Shown: one piece after another, positions 45,146 to 54,513 of the stretch
How positions within the stretch are numbered: the first letter of the stretch is position 1
Layout: each line of letters starts with the position of its first letter
NCBI RefSeq assembly: GCF_000429305.1
Contig: NZ_AUBP01000029.1
Coordinates: 32,001-96,000 of the forward strand
DNA length: 64,000 nt
DNA from: Desulfovibrio inopinatus DSM 10711
GTDB taxonomy: Bacteria; Desulfobacterota; Desulfovibrionia; Desulfovibrionales; Desulfovibrionaceae
Direction: 5' to 3'
Program-made: the position numbers and the translations under genes
The notes under the pieces: generated by a model
Seen by the model: only the letters and a program-made list of their open reading frames with translations
What the model was told of the DNA's origin: nothing
Databases searched by the model: none

Positions 45146-45708
45146 GACGATGGTGCGCTCCATGACACGGCCGACCGGGCGGCCACCATGTCCTCGACGT
45201 TTTTTCTCCCCACGGTTTCATCCATTCGTGCCCAGCGCCAAGCCAGACGAAGTCGTACGGCAAACGCAAGCACGACGGCGAAATCGAATGGATCTTGTGG
45301 GAGCAGCTCTTCGACCATTTTCCAGCGAGCCAGATCCAGTTCCATTTCAGCATCACGCGGGTTTTCTGCATCAACAGCGTGGGCGGCCACATTCTGGATA
45401 TAACCGGAATAACCTGTGTGCTCCAATGTACATGTTGCCGCATCAACGTGTTTGCCGTGAGCCCGCGAACAGGCCAAAGCGTTTCGCATTTGGATCATGG
45501 ACCGTCGCCAACCATGTAAAAAAGGATGATGTCCCAGGGTTGTCGAATCTTCGCCTAAACCCGCCAGGGCCAATCCGACATCCTCTTGTTCCGATGGTGA
45601 CAACACGCCTTCGCACAACGAGAGGAAACGATCCTCATCGAATGGCGGACGCTGTCCAAGAACCAATCTGGGCAACGAGGCCACAAGATAATACTGCGAT
45701 CCCATCAC
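45142..45708 (-). CDS. DUF2764-type V-ATPase-associated protein
   Basis: The 188-residue protein starts MMGSQYYLVASLPRLVLGQR, the hallmark YYLVASLP of the DUF2764 family, which is found in bacterial V-ATPase operons between the E and A genes. The rest is helical (DLARWKMVEELLPQDPFDFA). Operons of this type lack recognisable C and F subunit genes, and the protein is a candidate for a C-like stalk function, though I cannot show that. It overlaps atpE by four bases and atpA by four. Confidence 0.85.
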   Translation of the reverse strand: MMGSQYYLVASLPRLVLGQRPPFDEDRFLSLCEGVLSPSEQEDVGLALAGLGEDSTTLGHHPFLHGWRRSMIQMRNALACSRAHGKHVDAATCTLEHTGYSGYIQNVAAHAVDAENPRDAEMELDLARWKMVEELLPQDPFDFAVVLAFAVRLRLAWRWARMDETVGRKNVEDMVAARSAVSWSAPSS

Positions 45709-46352
45709 TCGGCTCCGACGTCATTGCCGCCATTCTGCTCCATATCGGCGGCTCGACGCACGATACGCGACAGTTTCGGCCGTAAAAATTCGCTCATGGC
45801 CTCTGCAATAGCGTCGTTTGTAAAGTCGAGATAGACTTCGTCATGCCGAAAAGACACTCTGAAGCCTTTGAGAATCTCATTATCGACATGCAGCTCAACG
45901 CCTCGAATCAATTGTTTGCGATATTGATCAGCAAAATACTTAATGATCTCTTCTTGCTGCTCCGGTGAAACAAGGATTTCAAGTCGAGTTTCACCCTCCA
46001 TCAGCGCACATTGTCCAGCCATGCTGACGAGCATATTTTGCACGGTGGTCACATCCAGCGCCTGATCCACAGCAGCCGCGACAATGTCGTCAAGAATATT
46101 CTCCACACCTTGTCCGACCGTGATCAGCAAATCCCTGGCAGCCTGCTCCAGGGTTTTTCGCGAGCGTTCCACATACACTTCGGAATCTTTTTTTGCTGTC
46201 TCCACAATGGCTTTGGCCTCGTACCGAGCGTCATCCACCAAGGCCGCAGCCTGAGCTTTAGCTTTGGCCACGATTTCCACCGCTTTCGCCTCAGCCTCGC
46301 CCACCGCTTCATTTTGTATCCGCTCAATCAAATGCCGTAACTCTTCGGCCAT
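45705..46352 (-). CDS. atpE: V-type ATP synthase subunit E (peripheral stalk)
   Basis: The 215-residue protein has a long N-terminal coiled coil rich in Ala, Glu and Lys (LIERIQNEAVGEAEAKAVEI, VDDARYEAKAIVETAKKDSE) and a globular C-terminal domain (LEILVSPEQQEEIIKYFADQ, RGVELHVDNEILKGFRVSFR). This is the stator stalk that holds the head to subunit I. It is the first gene of the operon, so the promoter lies in 46353-46844. Confidence 0.92.
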   Translation of the reverse strand: MAEELRHLIERIQNEAVGEAEAKAVEIVAKAKAQAAALVDDARYEAKAIVETAKKDSEVYVERSRKTLEQAARDLLITVGQGVENILDDIVAAAVDQALDVTTVQNMLVSMAGQCALMEGETRLEILVSPEQQEEIIKYFADQYRKQLIRGVELHVDNEILKGFRVSFRHDEVYLDFTNDAIAEAMSEFLRPKLSRIVRRAADMEQNGGNDVGAE

Positions 46353-46844
46353 AGTTGTCTCGCTCCCTTATTTAGTCTACAGGCGGCTTACGCCCCCCGC
46401 TCCTCCGTTTCCTCGCTCCCGACAGCATCGGATCGGACTTGAAGACTTCGAAGGGCTGAACCAGCAAAAAGAATATTAGGTCTATAAGAACATATTTCCC
46501 TCCACGCCCACAATACTTTTTTACAAAATGCTACTGCAAAGACGTCAAACGCATTGTCAAAAGACATGAATCAAATTGAAACATTCAGTACAATAAACCG
46601 AATACATATACACAATACAAAAAAACAAGAAACAACAACGTACGATCCAATCTATCCCAATTCTTCTCTTTCAATACATTGATTGAACACGCAAGAGAGC
46701 GACGAACCAATCACCAGTTCATAATCCCGCTTTTCTCGGTCTTGATTTTCGAAGGGTTGCCATCATGGCAAAAATAAGGAAGAGTATGAGAATTGGGCTC
46801 CCCGTTTTATGGGGCTTTAAAAAAACAAAAAAGGAGAAAATAGT
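46353..46844. other. Divergent promoter region, V-ATPase operon and desulforedoxin
   Basis: This AT-rich stretch of about 490 bases has no supported reading frame. Close to the desulforedoxin gene, CTCCCC and GGGG around 46797-46816 could form a small leader hairpin followed by A-rich sequence and the AAGGAG ribosome site. The atpE promoter cannot be placed with confidence. Confidence 0.4.
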
Positions 46845-46958
46845 ATGGCGAATTCCGGCGATGTCTACAAATGCGAGCTCTGTGGCCAAGTTGTCGAAGT
46901 GAAAACCGGTGGCGGCGGAACGCTTGTTTGCTGCGGCCAAGATATGGAAAAACAATAA
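46845..46958 (+). CDS. Desulforedoxin
   Basis: The 37-residue protein begins [19 protein letters not shown] and continues [18 protein letters not shown]. Cys10 and Cys13 (CxxC) plus the adjacent Cys29-Cys30 pair are the exact desulforedoxin ligand set, which binds one iron in a distorted FeS4 site; the active form is a dimer. The same module is the N-terminal domain of class I desulfoferrodoxin. AAGGAG precedes the ATG and a strong terminator follows, so it is a standalone gene. Desulforedoxin strongly suggests Desulfovibrionaceae. Physiological electron partners are not shown by context. Confidence 0.95.
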   Translation: MANSGDVYKCELCGQVVEVKTGGGGTLVCCGQDMEKQ

Positions 46959-46973
46959 GGGACTTACCCTATG

Positions 46974-47011
46974 AAAGAACCCGGCCTGTATTAAAACAGG
47001 TCGGGTTCTTT
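46974..47011 (+). terminator. Intrinsic terminator of the desulforedoxin gene
   Basis: A stem of about 15 bp (AAAGAACCCGGCCTGT against ACAGGTCGGGTTCTTT, one mismatch) with a short loop starts 15 bases after the stop. It ends near the 3' end of the convergent methyltransferase gene and may serve both. Confidence 0.88.
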
Positions 47012-47056
47012 ATACTTTGGTCTCACCTTTCTCCTCCTGACGAATCACGTTTTCTC

Positions 47057-47650
47057 TTATGGGGAGGAGACCCGACAGTGCTCCACTGCATACAACCTGA
47101 TCGCCGCTCCCGGTTTATTTACAACGTCATAGCGCAGAACGCGAAATTGGTTAAAATCAAGTTTCGCTGACCACGTTTCCACGCACTGCTCTTCGTATGC
47201 CCCCCCGGGATGCCCGGTATAACAAATAATGGAAATCAATCCACCAATAGCCAGAACAGATAAACTCGCATTCAATGCAGCCAACGTTGTTTTGGGTGTG
47301 GTGATGACGGATTCGTCACTGCCTGGCAAAAAACCGAGATTAAACACCACACATTGAACGCATCCCACATGCCCAGGATCAATGGTCTCGGCCAGATGTT
47401 CGTGCCCCTTTTGTAGAAGACGTACGTGGTGCTCAGTCCCTTCTTGCTGCAAGCGTTCTCTCGCTTTGTCCAAGGCAGCTTTTTGAATATCGAAACCGTA
47501 TACCAGTCCTTGCTCTCCGACGAGACGAGCAAGTTGTGCCGTATCGTTGCCATTCCCCACGGTGGCATCAATCGCAATCCCCCCCCGTGTTATGGTCTCA
47601 GCAAGTAAACGTTTCGAGAAGCCCAACGTTGAAATAGCATATGTCGCCAT
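47057..47650 (-). CDS. mnmM: MnmM/YtqB-type tRNA wobble-uridine methyltransferase
   Basis: The 197-residue SAM-dependent methyltransferase has the family motif IAIDATVGNGNDTAQLARLV, then VYGFDIQKAALDKARERLQQ, CVVFNLGFLPGSDESVITTP and ISIICYTGHPGGAYEEQCVE. The GNGNDT loop, NLGFLPG (NLGYLPG in relatives) and GHPGG are typical of the former 'rRNA methylase' family now known as MnmM, which methylates 5-aminomethyl-2-thiouridine in tRNA. It is a single gene convergent with desulforedoxin. Confidence 0.85.
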   Translation of the reverse strand: MATYAISTLGFSKRLLAETITRGGIAIDATVGNGNDTAQLARLVGEQGLVYGFDIQKAALDKARERLQQEGTEHHVRLLQKGHEHLAETIDPGHVGCVQCVVFNLGFLPGSDESVITTPKTTLAALNASLSVLAIGGLISIICYTGHPGGAYEEQCVETWSAKLDFNQFRVLRYDVVNKPGAAIRLYAVEHCRVSSP

Positions 47651-47772
47651 GAAGAGTTCATCCCTATGTATAAAATAGTGCCGCTCTCATATACGTACAA
47701 ACATAAAGAATCTCACACAGCTACACACTGCGTGCGCACGCTTTTAAGACGGAATACGAGCAGTAAACAAAT

Positions 47773-47803
47773 AAAAAAGCCGAAAGCATTACACTTTCGG
47801 CCC
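47773..47803 (-). terminator. Intrinsic terminator of the 47824-48165 gene
   Basis: GCCGAAAG and CTTTCGGC pair around a seven-base loop, followed on the minus strand by six T, about 20 bases after the stop. Confidence 0.88.
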
Positions 47804-47823
47804 TGTGACAAACGATAGGAAAA

Positions 47824-48165
47824 CTAATAACAACGAATAAGACTTCCGTTCCATTGGTCACGCCAATTGGCATCACCGTTATACTTCCAGTATCCGCTAA
47901 ATCCGCCGTCATGATAATTGAAATGAAAAACACCCGATGCGCCATCGGACTGAGACCACGTTCCAAAAGCACTTCCACCGCGAATTTGCCCGCTGACTCG
48001 TCCATTCCGGTAGGCGTAGTTTCCCCACATTGTATTATTGTTGTAATTATAGGTCATGCGCATAAAACCCCACTTGGTGTTATATTCACATGTCGAGGCA
48101 AGAGCCTGACCTACAAAGCTCAGTGTGAGCATGAGCACGAGGAAAAATTTTGCCAGCCTGTTCAT
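47824..48165 (-). CDS. Small secreted aromatic/glycine-rich beta protein
   Basis: The 113-residue product has a signal peptide (MNRLAKFFLVLMLTLSFVGQ, cut after ALA). The mature part is full of Trp, Tyr, Gly and Asn in an alternating pattern (WGFMRMTYNYNNNTMWGNYA, GGSAFGTWSQSDGASGVFHF, GGFSGYWKYNGDANWRDQWN). One Cys lies at each end (STCEYN and LIRCY), probably forming a disulfide. Repeated GxW/GxF strands suggest a small beta-barrel or lectin-like fold. Single gene with its own terminator. Family not recognised. Confidence 0.7.
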   Translation of the reverse strand: MNRLAKFFLVLMLTLSFVGQALASTCEYNTKWGFMRMTYNYNNNTMWGNYAYRNGRVSGQIRGGSAFGTWSQSDGASGVFHFNYHDGGFSGYWKYNGDANWRDQWNGSLIRCY

Positions 48166-48477
48166 TGGTACCCCTTATAATAATTCATTATGAAAGTCAG
48201 TTTGACAAACTACGCAGGTTGGAGTCATTCTCTTTTTTTTGCACAAGATAAAATTATTGGCAACCCCAATATGGCTGATTATAATGGATGAAATATTCAT
48301 TATTGAAGAATTATTACGGAGCTTCGCCCAGAATATGAAGGAATCGAGGCTAGCGGCATGGTTATTCCCTACAGCGATTGCGAACAAAGCATTCTCCTCT
48401 GACGCGCTCCAAGGCATCACGAGAGTTTGAGCATCGATGTTGACGAAATCACGTTTTCACGCGTACATTGCTCTCGA
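48166..48477. other. Divergent intergenic region
   Basis: This 312-base region lies between the small secreted protein and the REC-PAS-GGDEF-EAL gene. A 63-codon plus frame at 48239 has no ribosome site, and in-frame extension of the GGDEF gene upstream stops at a TGA at 48400. No clear operator seen. Confidence 0.4.
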
Positions 48478-50754
48478 ATGAAAGAACATATTCTCGCACC
48501 ACCACCTGAACGGCCAGAGAAACCGTATGTTCTCCCGGATAATCTCTCGGATTCTTCGGGACGTGCCTACGTTGAATCAGAAGCTCCTGTAGATCTTCTC
48601 ATCGTGGACGATGAAAAAGTGAATCTCATGCTTTTGCGTGAGTATTTACGGACTCTGTCGGTCAATATGGTTGAAGCTTCAAGTGGCTCGGAAGCCGTAG
48701 AAATAGTAGCTTCTGGCAACTACCAATTCGCTCTCATCCTCCTTGATGTCATGATGCCCGGCATGGATGGCTTCCAGACCGCCGAAACATTGCGTGGTCT
48801 CCCCGGCGGCCAAGCGGTTCCCATCATGTTCATTACGGCGTTGGGCCGCGACCGAGAATACATCTTCAAAGGCTACGAAGCCGGTGGTGTCGATTATTTA
48901 GTCAAGCCCATCGAGCCTGAAATTCTTATCGGCAAAGTCAGTGTTTTTCTTGATATGCACCGGCACAAGCTTGCCCTTTCCGCAATGCGTGACGAACTCG
49001 AACGCACTGTGGAGCAATTGCGCCGGAGTGAAGAAGCCTTGCGTCTTTCGCAAAAGCGCTATCGCATTGTCGCTGACTATAACTTTGACTTTGAAGCCTG
49101 GATCGGTCCGAACGGCGACTTCCTCTATGTCAGCCCTTCATGTGAACGTCTTACCGGTTATACTCCCGAAAAATTTCAATCCGATCCCGGTTTTTTACGG
49201 TCATTGATTCACCCGGAAGACCTCTCGTTATGGGACGACCTCAAAGTGGTTTCGAGCGGGGAGACCGGACATACCATTGATGTACGCATCCAAGACAAAG
49301 TAGGAACAACGCACTGGGTTCTGGCTGCCGTCCGACAAGCCCCCCCGGATGAAGACGGTTCTCCTATGGGACTGCGTGTCAGCTTACGTGACGTCACCAA
49401 ACGCAAGCATGCGGAAGAACGGCTCACATACGAAAGTCTCCACGACAGTCTGACAGGACTCCCGAATCGTGCTCTTTGCCTCGACCGCATCAAGCATGCA
49501 GCCGAACGCGCACGGCGCCGTAAAGACTTCTCCTATGCGGTTGTTTTTATTGACATCGATCGATTCAAACTCGTCAATGACTCTTTCGGGCATATGTTTG
49601 GTGACAGACTGCTCGTTGAAATATCCAAACGCATGCACCACTATGTGCGCCGAGTGGACACCATTTCTCGTTTTGGCGGCGATGAATTTATTCTTGTGCT
49701 CGAAGAACTCGTGTCTCAAGGACAAGCCATCCGTATCATCAAGCGACTGCAGGCGGCTATGGCTGAACCGTTCTTCCTGGACGACAAGGAAATCCGTATA
49801 ACGGCAAGTTTCGGTGTCATGTTCGGTCCTGACTCCGTCGACAATCCGGAAGATATTCTCCAGAGTGCCAACCTTGCCATGTACAAGGCTAAAGAAGTCG
49901 GGCGCGACACGGTCAAAGTCTTCAATACCCGCCTGAAGAAAAAATTTCTGCGAGTTTTGTCCATTGAGAATGACATGCGATCCGCATTGGCCAATGGAGA
50001 ATTCTATATTGTCCTGCAGCCCATCATCACCATGCAGTCTGGCCAACTCATCGGCTTTGAAGCATTGGCACGATGGAATAGCCCCACCAGAGGAATGATC
50101 TCCCCTGGAGAATTTATTCCCATTGCGGAAGAAACTGGCCTCATCATAGAACTTGGGGAATATCTTCTCGAAAAAGCCTGCCGCCTCCGTGCTGAATGGA
50201 CAAAGTCGGAATATTGTCCTGACGACCTTATGATCTCCGTCAATATTTCAGCTCGTCAATTTTCTCAGTCCTTGCTTTGGAATAAAATCCAAAAAACAAT
50301 GGAGCGCACGAACTGCGCCCCGAAAGGGGTCAAACTGGAAATTACGGAAACCACGATCATGGATCGCCCGGACAAAGCAGCCAGTCAACTTGGGAAGCTC
50401 AAAAAACTGGGTCTGAAGCTATCCATCGACGATTTCGGCACCGGCTATTCATCCATGAGCTACCTCAAGCGATTTCCGCTCGATCAACTGAAAATTGATC
50501 TCAGTTTCGTTCGGCGTATCGATAGCGACCGAGAAAACCGTGAGATTGTCCGAGCAATTATCGCTCTTGCGCATAACCTTGGACTTGATGTCGTTGCGGA
50601 AGGCATCGAAGCGCCGAAACATCTTGCCATCCTTCGTGATCTTGGCTGTGAATACGGCCAGGGTTTTCTGTTTTCAAAGCCAATCGAAATTGAAGAAGCA
50701 ACTGCTTTGGCCATCGGAAAAAAGCCTCTTCCGTGGATTAAGCTATTTTCATAG
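48478..50754 (+). CDS. Response regulator with PAS, GGDEF and EAL domains
   Basis: The 758-residue protein has a receiver domain (about 38-160: LLIVDDEKVN, predicted phospho-Asp in LILLDVMMPGMDG, Lys in YLVKPIEP) and a PAS domain (FEAWIGPNGDFLYVSPSCER). A GGDEF domain with an intact RFGGDEF site follows, then an EAL domain with GFEALARW, KLEITETTIM and LSIDDFGTGYSSMSYL. Both catalytic signatures are complete, so it could make or degrade c-di-GMP. Signal input is through phosphorylation and PAS. The start is uncertain: ATG at 48478 or a TTG at 48427; neither has a strong ribosome site. Confidence 0.92.
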   Translation: MKEHILAPPPERPEKPYVLPDNLSDSSGRAYVESEAPVDLLIVDDEKVNLMLLREYLRTLSVNMVEASSGSEAVEIVASGNYQFALILLDVMMPGMDGFQTAETLRGLPGGQAVPIMFITALGRDREYIFKGYEAGGVDYLVKPIEPEILIGKVSVFLDMHRHKLALSAMRDELERTVEQLRRSEEALRLSQKRYRIVADYNFDFEAWIGPNGDFLYVSPSCERLTGYTPEKFQSDPGFLRSLIHPEDLSLWDDLKVVSSGETGHTIDVRIQDKVGTTHWVLAAVRQAPPDEDGSPMGLRVSLRDVTKRKHAEERLTYESLHDSLTGLPNRALCLDRIKHAAERARRRKDFSYAVVFIDIDRFKLVNDSFGHMFGDRLLVEISKRMHHYVRRVDTISRFGGDEFILVLEELVSQGQAIRIIKRLQAAMAEPFFLDDKEIRITASFGVMFGPDSVDNPEDILQSANLAMYKAKEVGRDTVKVFNTRLKKKFLRVLSIENDMRSALANGEFYIVLQPIITMQSGQLIGFEALARWNSPTRGMISPGEFIPIAEETGLIIELGEYLLEKACRLRAEWTKSEYCPDDLMISVNISARQFSQSLLWNKIQKTMERTNCAPKGVKLEITETTIMDRPDKAASQLGKLKKLGLKLSIDDFGTGYSSMSYLKRFPLDQLKIDLSFVRRIDSDRENREIVRAIIALAHNLGLDVVAEGIEAPKHLAILRDLGCEYGQGFLFSKPIEIEEATALAIGKKPLPWIKLFS

Positions 50755-50776
50755 CCACCTTTTCCCCTTCTCATTT

Positions 50777-52003
50777 TTATTCATTCCTGACAGCCTCCGC
50801 ATCTGCACATGTCATCGGAATCTCATCCATGATGATCAGGGCATACTCCAACACAAGAGAAAATCGCTGATGTCCTATGCGCTTGGCTTGCTCGATATGT
50901 GCCGTCAAATTCCACCATGGCGACCTCCAACCTTGTGAAAGCAAATCGTTGAGCCGGGCACACGCTGCCTTTTCTTCCTCGGGCAGAAACACAAAGCGAT
51001 AGAATTCGAGTTCCAGTTCCAGCACATGATCATCGGTCTTTTTCTCCAATGCGCTCGCCAGATATTGTTTTCCCATGACATCTTCTCCTCGTCCCAATGC
51101 GAACCATGCCGCACTGCCAAGATTACCGACATGGTTGGGGTCGAGCTCTAAGGCGCGAGAAAAATAAATATCAGCCATTTCGGGATCAGCCTTACCGCAC
51201 CATAAAAACACCGCATAATTGCCCAACAGGTCGACATTGTTCGGTTCAAGACGGACAGCGCGCTCAAACAGGCGTTCCGCTGTTTCGATATTCGCCATGG
51301 CTTGCCAACTGAGCGTTGCCAGTCCTGCAAGATTATTACCGTGATTGGGGTCTGCGGAGACGGCCCGGTCATACAAATTCTTTGCCTCGACGATTTGACA
51401 CAGCGCGTTGAACCAAAACGACGCGGCATCACCAAGCAAACTGGCGTTGTCCGGATCAAGCTCAAGTCCCCGTTCAAACAGGGTCTGCGCTTCATTGAGC
51501 TGTCCTCGACGCTTCCACATGAAATTTGCGAAGAGTCCGACATTCCCGACATGGCTCGATTCGATATCAAGCGCTCGACGAAACATTATTTCAGCGCCAT
51601 CGTCATCAGCTTTTGCCTGCCACAAAAACAATCCGTAATTCCCCAACGTGTCGACCCGTTGGGGAGCAACTTGAAGAGCATGCCGATACAACGCATCCGC
51701 CCCGGCTATATCATGCCGAGCAACTTCGAGGAACCAGGCGTAGTTATTCAGCGTATCAATGTGGTTCGGGTCCAACATCAACGCCCTTTTAAACAACCGC
51801 TCAGCAGTTCCCATATCACCTTGTTTTTCCCACACCATCACCGCATAGATACCAAATCGGTCTGCAGGAGATAGATTTCCGGCCAAAATTTCACCCTCCC
51901 AAAGTTCCCCTCCATGCACAACAGCATCCGAGAGCACAGCGCCTCTGATAAATCCAGTCCATCGATACCCGTCATATGTGACAAGGCAGCGCAAAGCCAA
52001 CAC
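50777..52003 (-). CDS. TPR-repeat protein
   Basis: The 408-residue protein has about seven consecutive TPR units of 34-37 residues in residues 50-310, each ending in a variant of ALELDPNHVGNLGNYAWFLW (for example RALMLDPNHIDTLNNYAWFL, GLELDPDNASLLGDAASFWF, AVRLEPNNVDLLGNYAVFLW). The LxPNxxxxLxNYAxFLW spacing is unusually regular, suggesting recent repeat expansion. There is no signal peptide. It starts at a GTG at 52003, and the N-terminal 40 residues are not TPR. It converges with the GGDEF/EAL gene. Confidence 0.8.
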   Translation of the reverse strand: MLALRCLVTYDGYRWTGFIRGAVLSDAVVHGGELWEGEILAGNLSPADRFGIYAVMVWEKQGDMGTAERLFKRALMLDPNHIDTLNNYAWFLEVARHDIAGADALYRHALQVAPQRVDTLGNYGLFLWQAKADDDGAEIMFRRALDIESSHVGNVGLFANFMWKRRGQLNEAQTLFERGLELDPDNASLLGDAASFWFNALCQIVEAKNLYDRAVSADPNHGNNLAGLATLSWQAMANIETAERLFERAVRLEPNNVDLLGNYAVFLWCGKADPEMADIYFSRALELDPNHVGNLGSAAWFALGRGEDVMGKQYLASALEKKTDDHVLELELEFYRFVFLPEEEKAACARLNDLLSQGWRSPWWNLTAHIEQAKRIGHQRFSLVLEYALIIMDEIPMTCADAEAVRNE

Positions 52004-52116
52004 GCATCTTTAGAGCGGATGTATCAAATGGAAAAGCATTTCGTCGATGCGACGTTATCAAGAGAAACGTGACAGCCTGTCGTGACACAGAACCTGATGA
52101 AAAGAAGCAAGGGGAT

Positions 52117-52161
52117 ACAAAAAAACGCGAGCCGCCTTCCAGAGGAAAACGTCTCGCGTTT
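52117..52161 (-). terminator. Terminator of lepA
   Basis: AAACGCGAG and CTCGCGTTT pair around a 21-base loop; on the minus strand the stem runs into TTTTTGTATC. It begins 23 bases after the lepA stop. Confidence 0.75.
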
Positions 52162-52183
52162 ATTATCTTTAACGAAGCACGTC

Positions 52184-53983
52184 TTATTCCGCTTTCAACG
52201 CGGCAAGAAAGGCTTCTTGAGGGAGTTCGACATTTCCCATGCGCTTCATGCGCTTCTTGCCTTCTTTCTGCTTTTCAAGGAGTTTACGCTTACGGGTGAT
52301 ATCGCCACCGTAACATTTGGCCGTTACGTTCTTGCGTAATGGCGCATTGCGTTCCCGTGCGATAATTTTGGCACCAATGGCCGCCTGAATGATGACTTCA
52401 AAAAGCTGACGAGGAATAACGCGTTTTAATTTCAAGGCAAGATTGCGGCCAAGATAATACGCATTGTCGCGGTGAACAATGACAGCCAGTGCATCGACAG
52501 GGTCACCGTTAATGAGAATGTCGAGCTTCACAAGGTCAGAAGCGCGATAATCGATCAACTCGTAATCCAGTGACGCGTACCCTTTTGTCATGGATTTGAG
52601 CTTATCGAAGAAATCGTACACGATTTCTGCAAAAGGCAGCTCATATGTAATGATGACACGGGTGGACGTCAGGTAACGAATGTCTTTCTGAATTCCGCGT
52701 TTTTCTTCACACAAAGCGACAACATTCCCGACATATTCATTGGGAACATGAATCTCTAAACGTGAATATGGCTCCCGAAACTCATGAATATCCTGCGATT
52801 TTGGGAGTTTACTCGGGTTGTCGATATGCACAACTTTTCCATCGTTTGTCTCAATTTCATAGACAACCGATGGAGCCGTCGCGATAAGCGACGTTTTGAA
52901 TTCGCGCTCCAGACGTTCCTGAATAATTTCCATATGAAGCAAGCCCAAAAAACCTGCCCGAAAACCGAACCCCAGTGCTTGTGAAGTCTCAGGCTCATAG
53001 GTAAAGGCCGCGTCATTGAGCTGCAATCGTTCCAAGGCCGACTTGAGTAACTCGTATTCTGCTGCCTCAACGGGATACAGTCCACAGAATACCATCGGTT
53101 TGACTTCCTGAAATCCGGGTAGAGGCGTATCGGCCGGATTATCGACCAATGTAATGGTATCCCCCACCTTGGCGTCAGATAATGTTTTGATGCTTGCCGT
53201 CAAGAATCCGACCTCTCCAGTGGCAAGCTCTTTCAGATCCACGGGACCGGGAGAAAACGCCCCGAGACGCGTCACTTCGAATTTTGCCCCCGTCGACGTC
53301 ATGAGAATTTCATCACCAGGACGAATTGAACCGTCGACAACTCGAAACAAGACAACAACCCCTTGATACGAATCATACCAGGAGTCAAAAATAAGTGCCT
53401 TGAGCGGGGCGTCACGCTGGCCTTTGGGTGAAGGAATTTTTTCGATAAGAGCATTGATGACTTGATCGACGTTATGCCCGGTCTTGGCAGACACGGCCAT
53501 GTAATCGGTGCAGTCAAGACCGATAGCCTCTTCAATTTCCGTAGCAACCCGATCCGGGTCGGCACTGGGCAAATCCGTCTTATTGAGTACCGGGATAATT
53601 TCAAGATCATGGTCCAATGCGAGATAGACATTGGCCAAGGTCTGCGCTTCAACACCTTGTGTCGCATCGACAACAAGCAAGGCCCCTTCACAAGCAGCCA
53701 AACTCCGCGAGACTTCATAGGAAAAGTCCACATGGCCCGGCGTATCGATAAGATTGATAATGTATTTTTTGCCGTCGGGTGCGGTATAGGGAATGCGAAC
53801 AGTCTGCGCCTTGATCGTAATGCCACGTTCGCGCTCCAAATCCATACGATCAAGATACTGCTCGCGGCGATCTCGTTCGGTCAAAAGGCCGGTTATTTCG
53901 AGGATCCTATCGGCCAAGGTGGATTTTCCATGGTCGATATGGGCAATAATACTGAAATTTCGAATTTGGGATTGAGCAGTCAT
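52184..53983 (-). CDS. lepA: Elongation factor 4 (back-translocating GTPase)
   Basis: The 599-residue GTPase has G1 [15 protein letters not shown], switch [22 protein letters not shown] and [13 protein letters not shown]. The EF-G-like domains follow, then the LepA-specific C-terminal domain ([20 protein letters not shown]). EF4 acts on stalled 70S ribosomes. Length is exact for the family. A small unknown gene lies upstream on the same strand after about 200 bases. Confidence 0.98.
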   Translation of the reverse strand: MTAQSQIRNFSIIAHIDHGKSTLADRILEITGLLTERDRREQYLDRMDLERERGITIKAQTVRIPYTAPDGKKYIINLIDTPGHVDFSYEVSRSLAACEGALLVVDATQGVEAQTLANVYLALDHDLEIIPVLNKTDLPSADPDRVATEIEEAIGLDCTDYMAVSAKTGHNVDQVINALIEKIPSPKGQRDAPLKALIFDSWYDSYQGVVVLFRVVDGSIRPGDEILMTSTGAKFEVTRLGAFSPGPVDLKELATGEVGFLTASIKTLSDAKVGDTITLVDNPADTPLPGFQEVKPMVFCGLYPVEAAEYELLKSALERLQLNDAAFTYEPETSQALGFGFRAGFLGLLHMEIIQERLEREFKTSLIATAPSVVYEIETNDGKVVHIDNPSKLPKSQDIHEFREPYSRLEIHVPNEYVGNVVALCEEKRGIQKDIRYLTSTRVIITYELPFAEIVYDFFDKLKSMTKGYASLDYELIDYRASDLVKLDILINGDPVDALAVIVHRDNAYYLGRNLALKLKRVIPRQLFEVIIQAAIGAKIIARERNAPLRKNVTAKCYGGDITRKRKLLEKQKEGKKRMKRMGNVELPQEAFLAALKAE

Positions 53984-54189
53984 ACGTCTCCGGACGGCGT
54001 TTTCTTCAGAGGCACGGCACGATGCCGCGTAAGAATCATTGTTGTCTGGAGGCGAGATAAAGCACTATATGGGCCTTCGTCAACGTGTGCGAAATGTTCT
54101 CAACGCAACGAGGCACCTCACAGGCTTTTTCGAAGATGTTTCCATGGGGAAATCAAGACGGACCGACTTCCCCATGACCGAGACAATTC

Positions 54190-54513
54190 TTAATGAAAAG
54201 ACGCGGTAACCCGTGTCTCCCAATGTTCTTCAGAAATAGGTAAACAGCAAATCTCATCTTTTAAATTGGCGCACAACAGCAATCCCCCTGTTGTCTCGCT
54301 CCAAAATAATCTGTTTGTAAAAAATTGAATAGCATCGGCCATCGATAATTCATGGAGTTGGTCATGAGGCACATATCGAGAAAGTACTTTTTGCGCAGCC
54401 TGACGAATAATTCCTAATGCTTCTGGCGACAGAGCAACATCTTCTCTGTCAATCTCGTGGTATGTTTCATTCCCAATCGTCCGGGTCCGCGATTCAAGTT
54501 CGTGCATGTTCAT
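54190..54513 (-). CDS. Small hypothetical protein (107 aa)
   Basis: GGGAGGA lies five bases before the ATG at 54513. The soluble acidic product reads MNMHELESRTRTIGNETYHE and continues REDVALSPEALGIIRQAAQK, then DQLHELSMADAIQFFTNRLF, ending with a Cys pair in LKDEICCLPISEEHWETRVT. It resembles a small regulatory or accessory domain, but I do not recognise it. It is 200 bases upstream of lepA on the same strand, with no visible terminator between. Confidence 0.7.
   Translation of the reverse strand: MNMHELESRTRTIGNETYHEIDREDVALSPEALGIIRQAAQKVLSRYVPHDQLHELSMADAIQFFTNRLFWSETTGGLLLCANLKDEICCLPISEEHWETRVTASFH

Noticed and set aside
48239-48430. 63-codon plus frame before the GGDEF/EAL gene
   Set aside because: No ribosome site and no similarity; an equally long frame exists on the other strand.
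53462-54193. Plus-strand frame of 243 codons
   Set aside because: Mostly antisense to lepA; no ribosome site.
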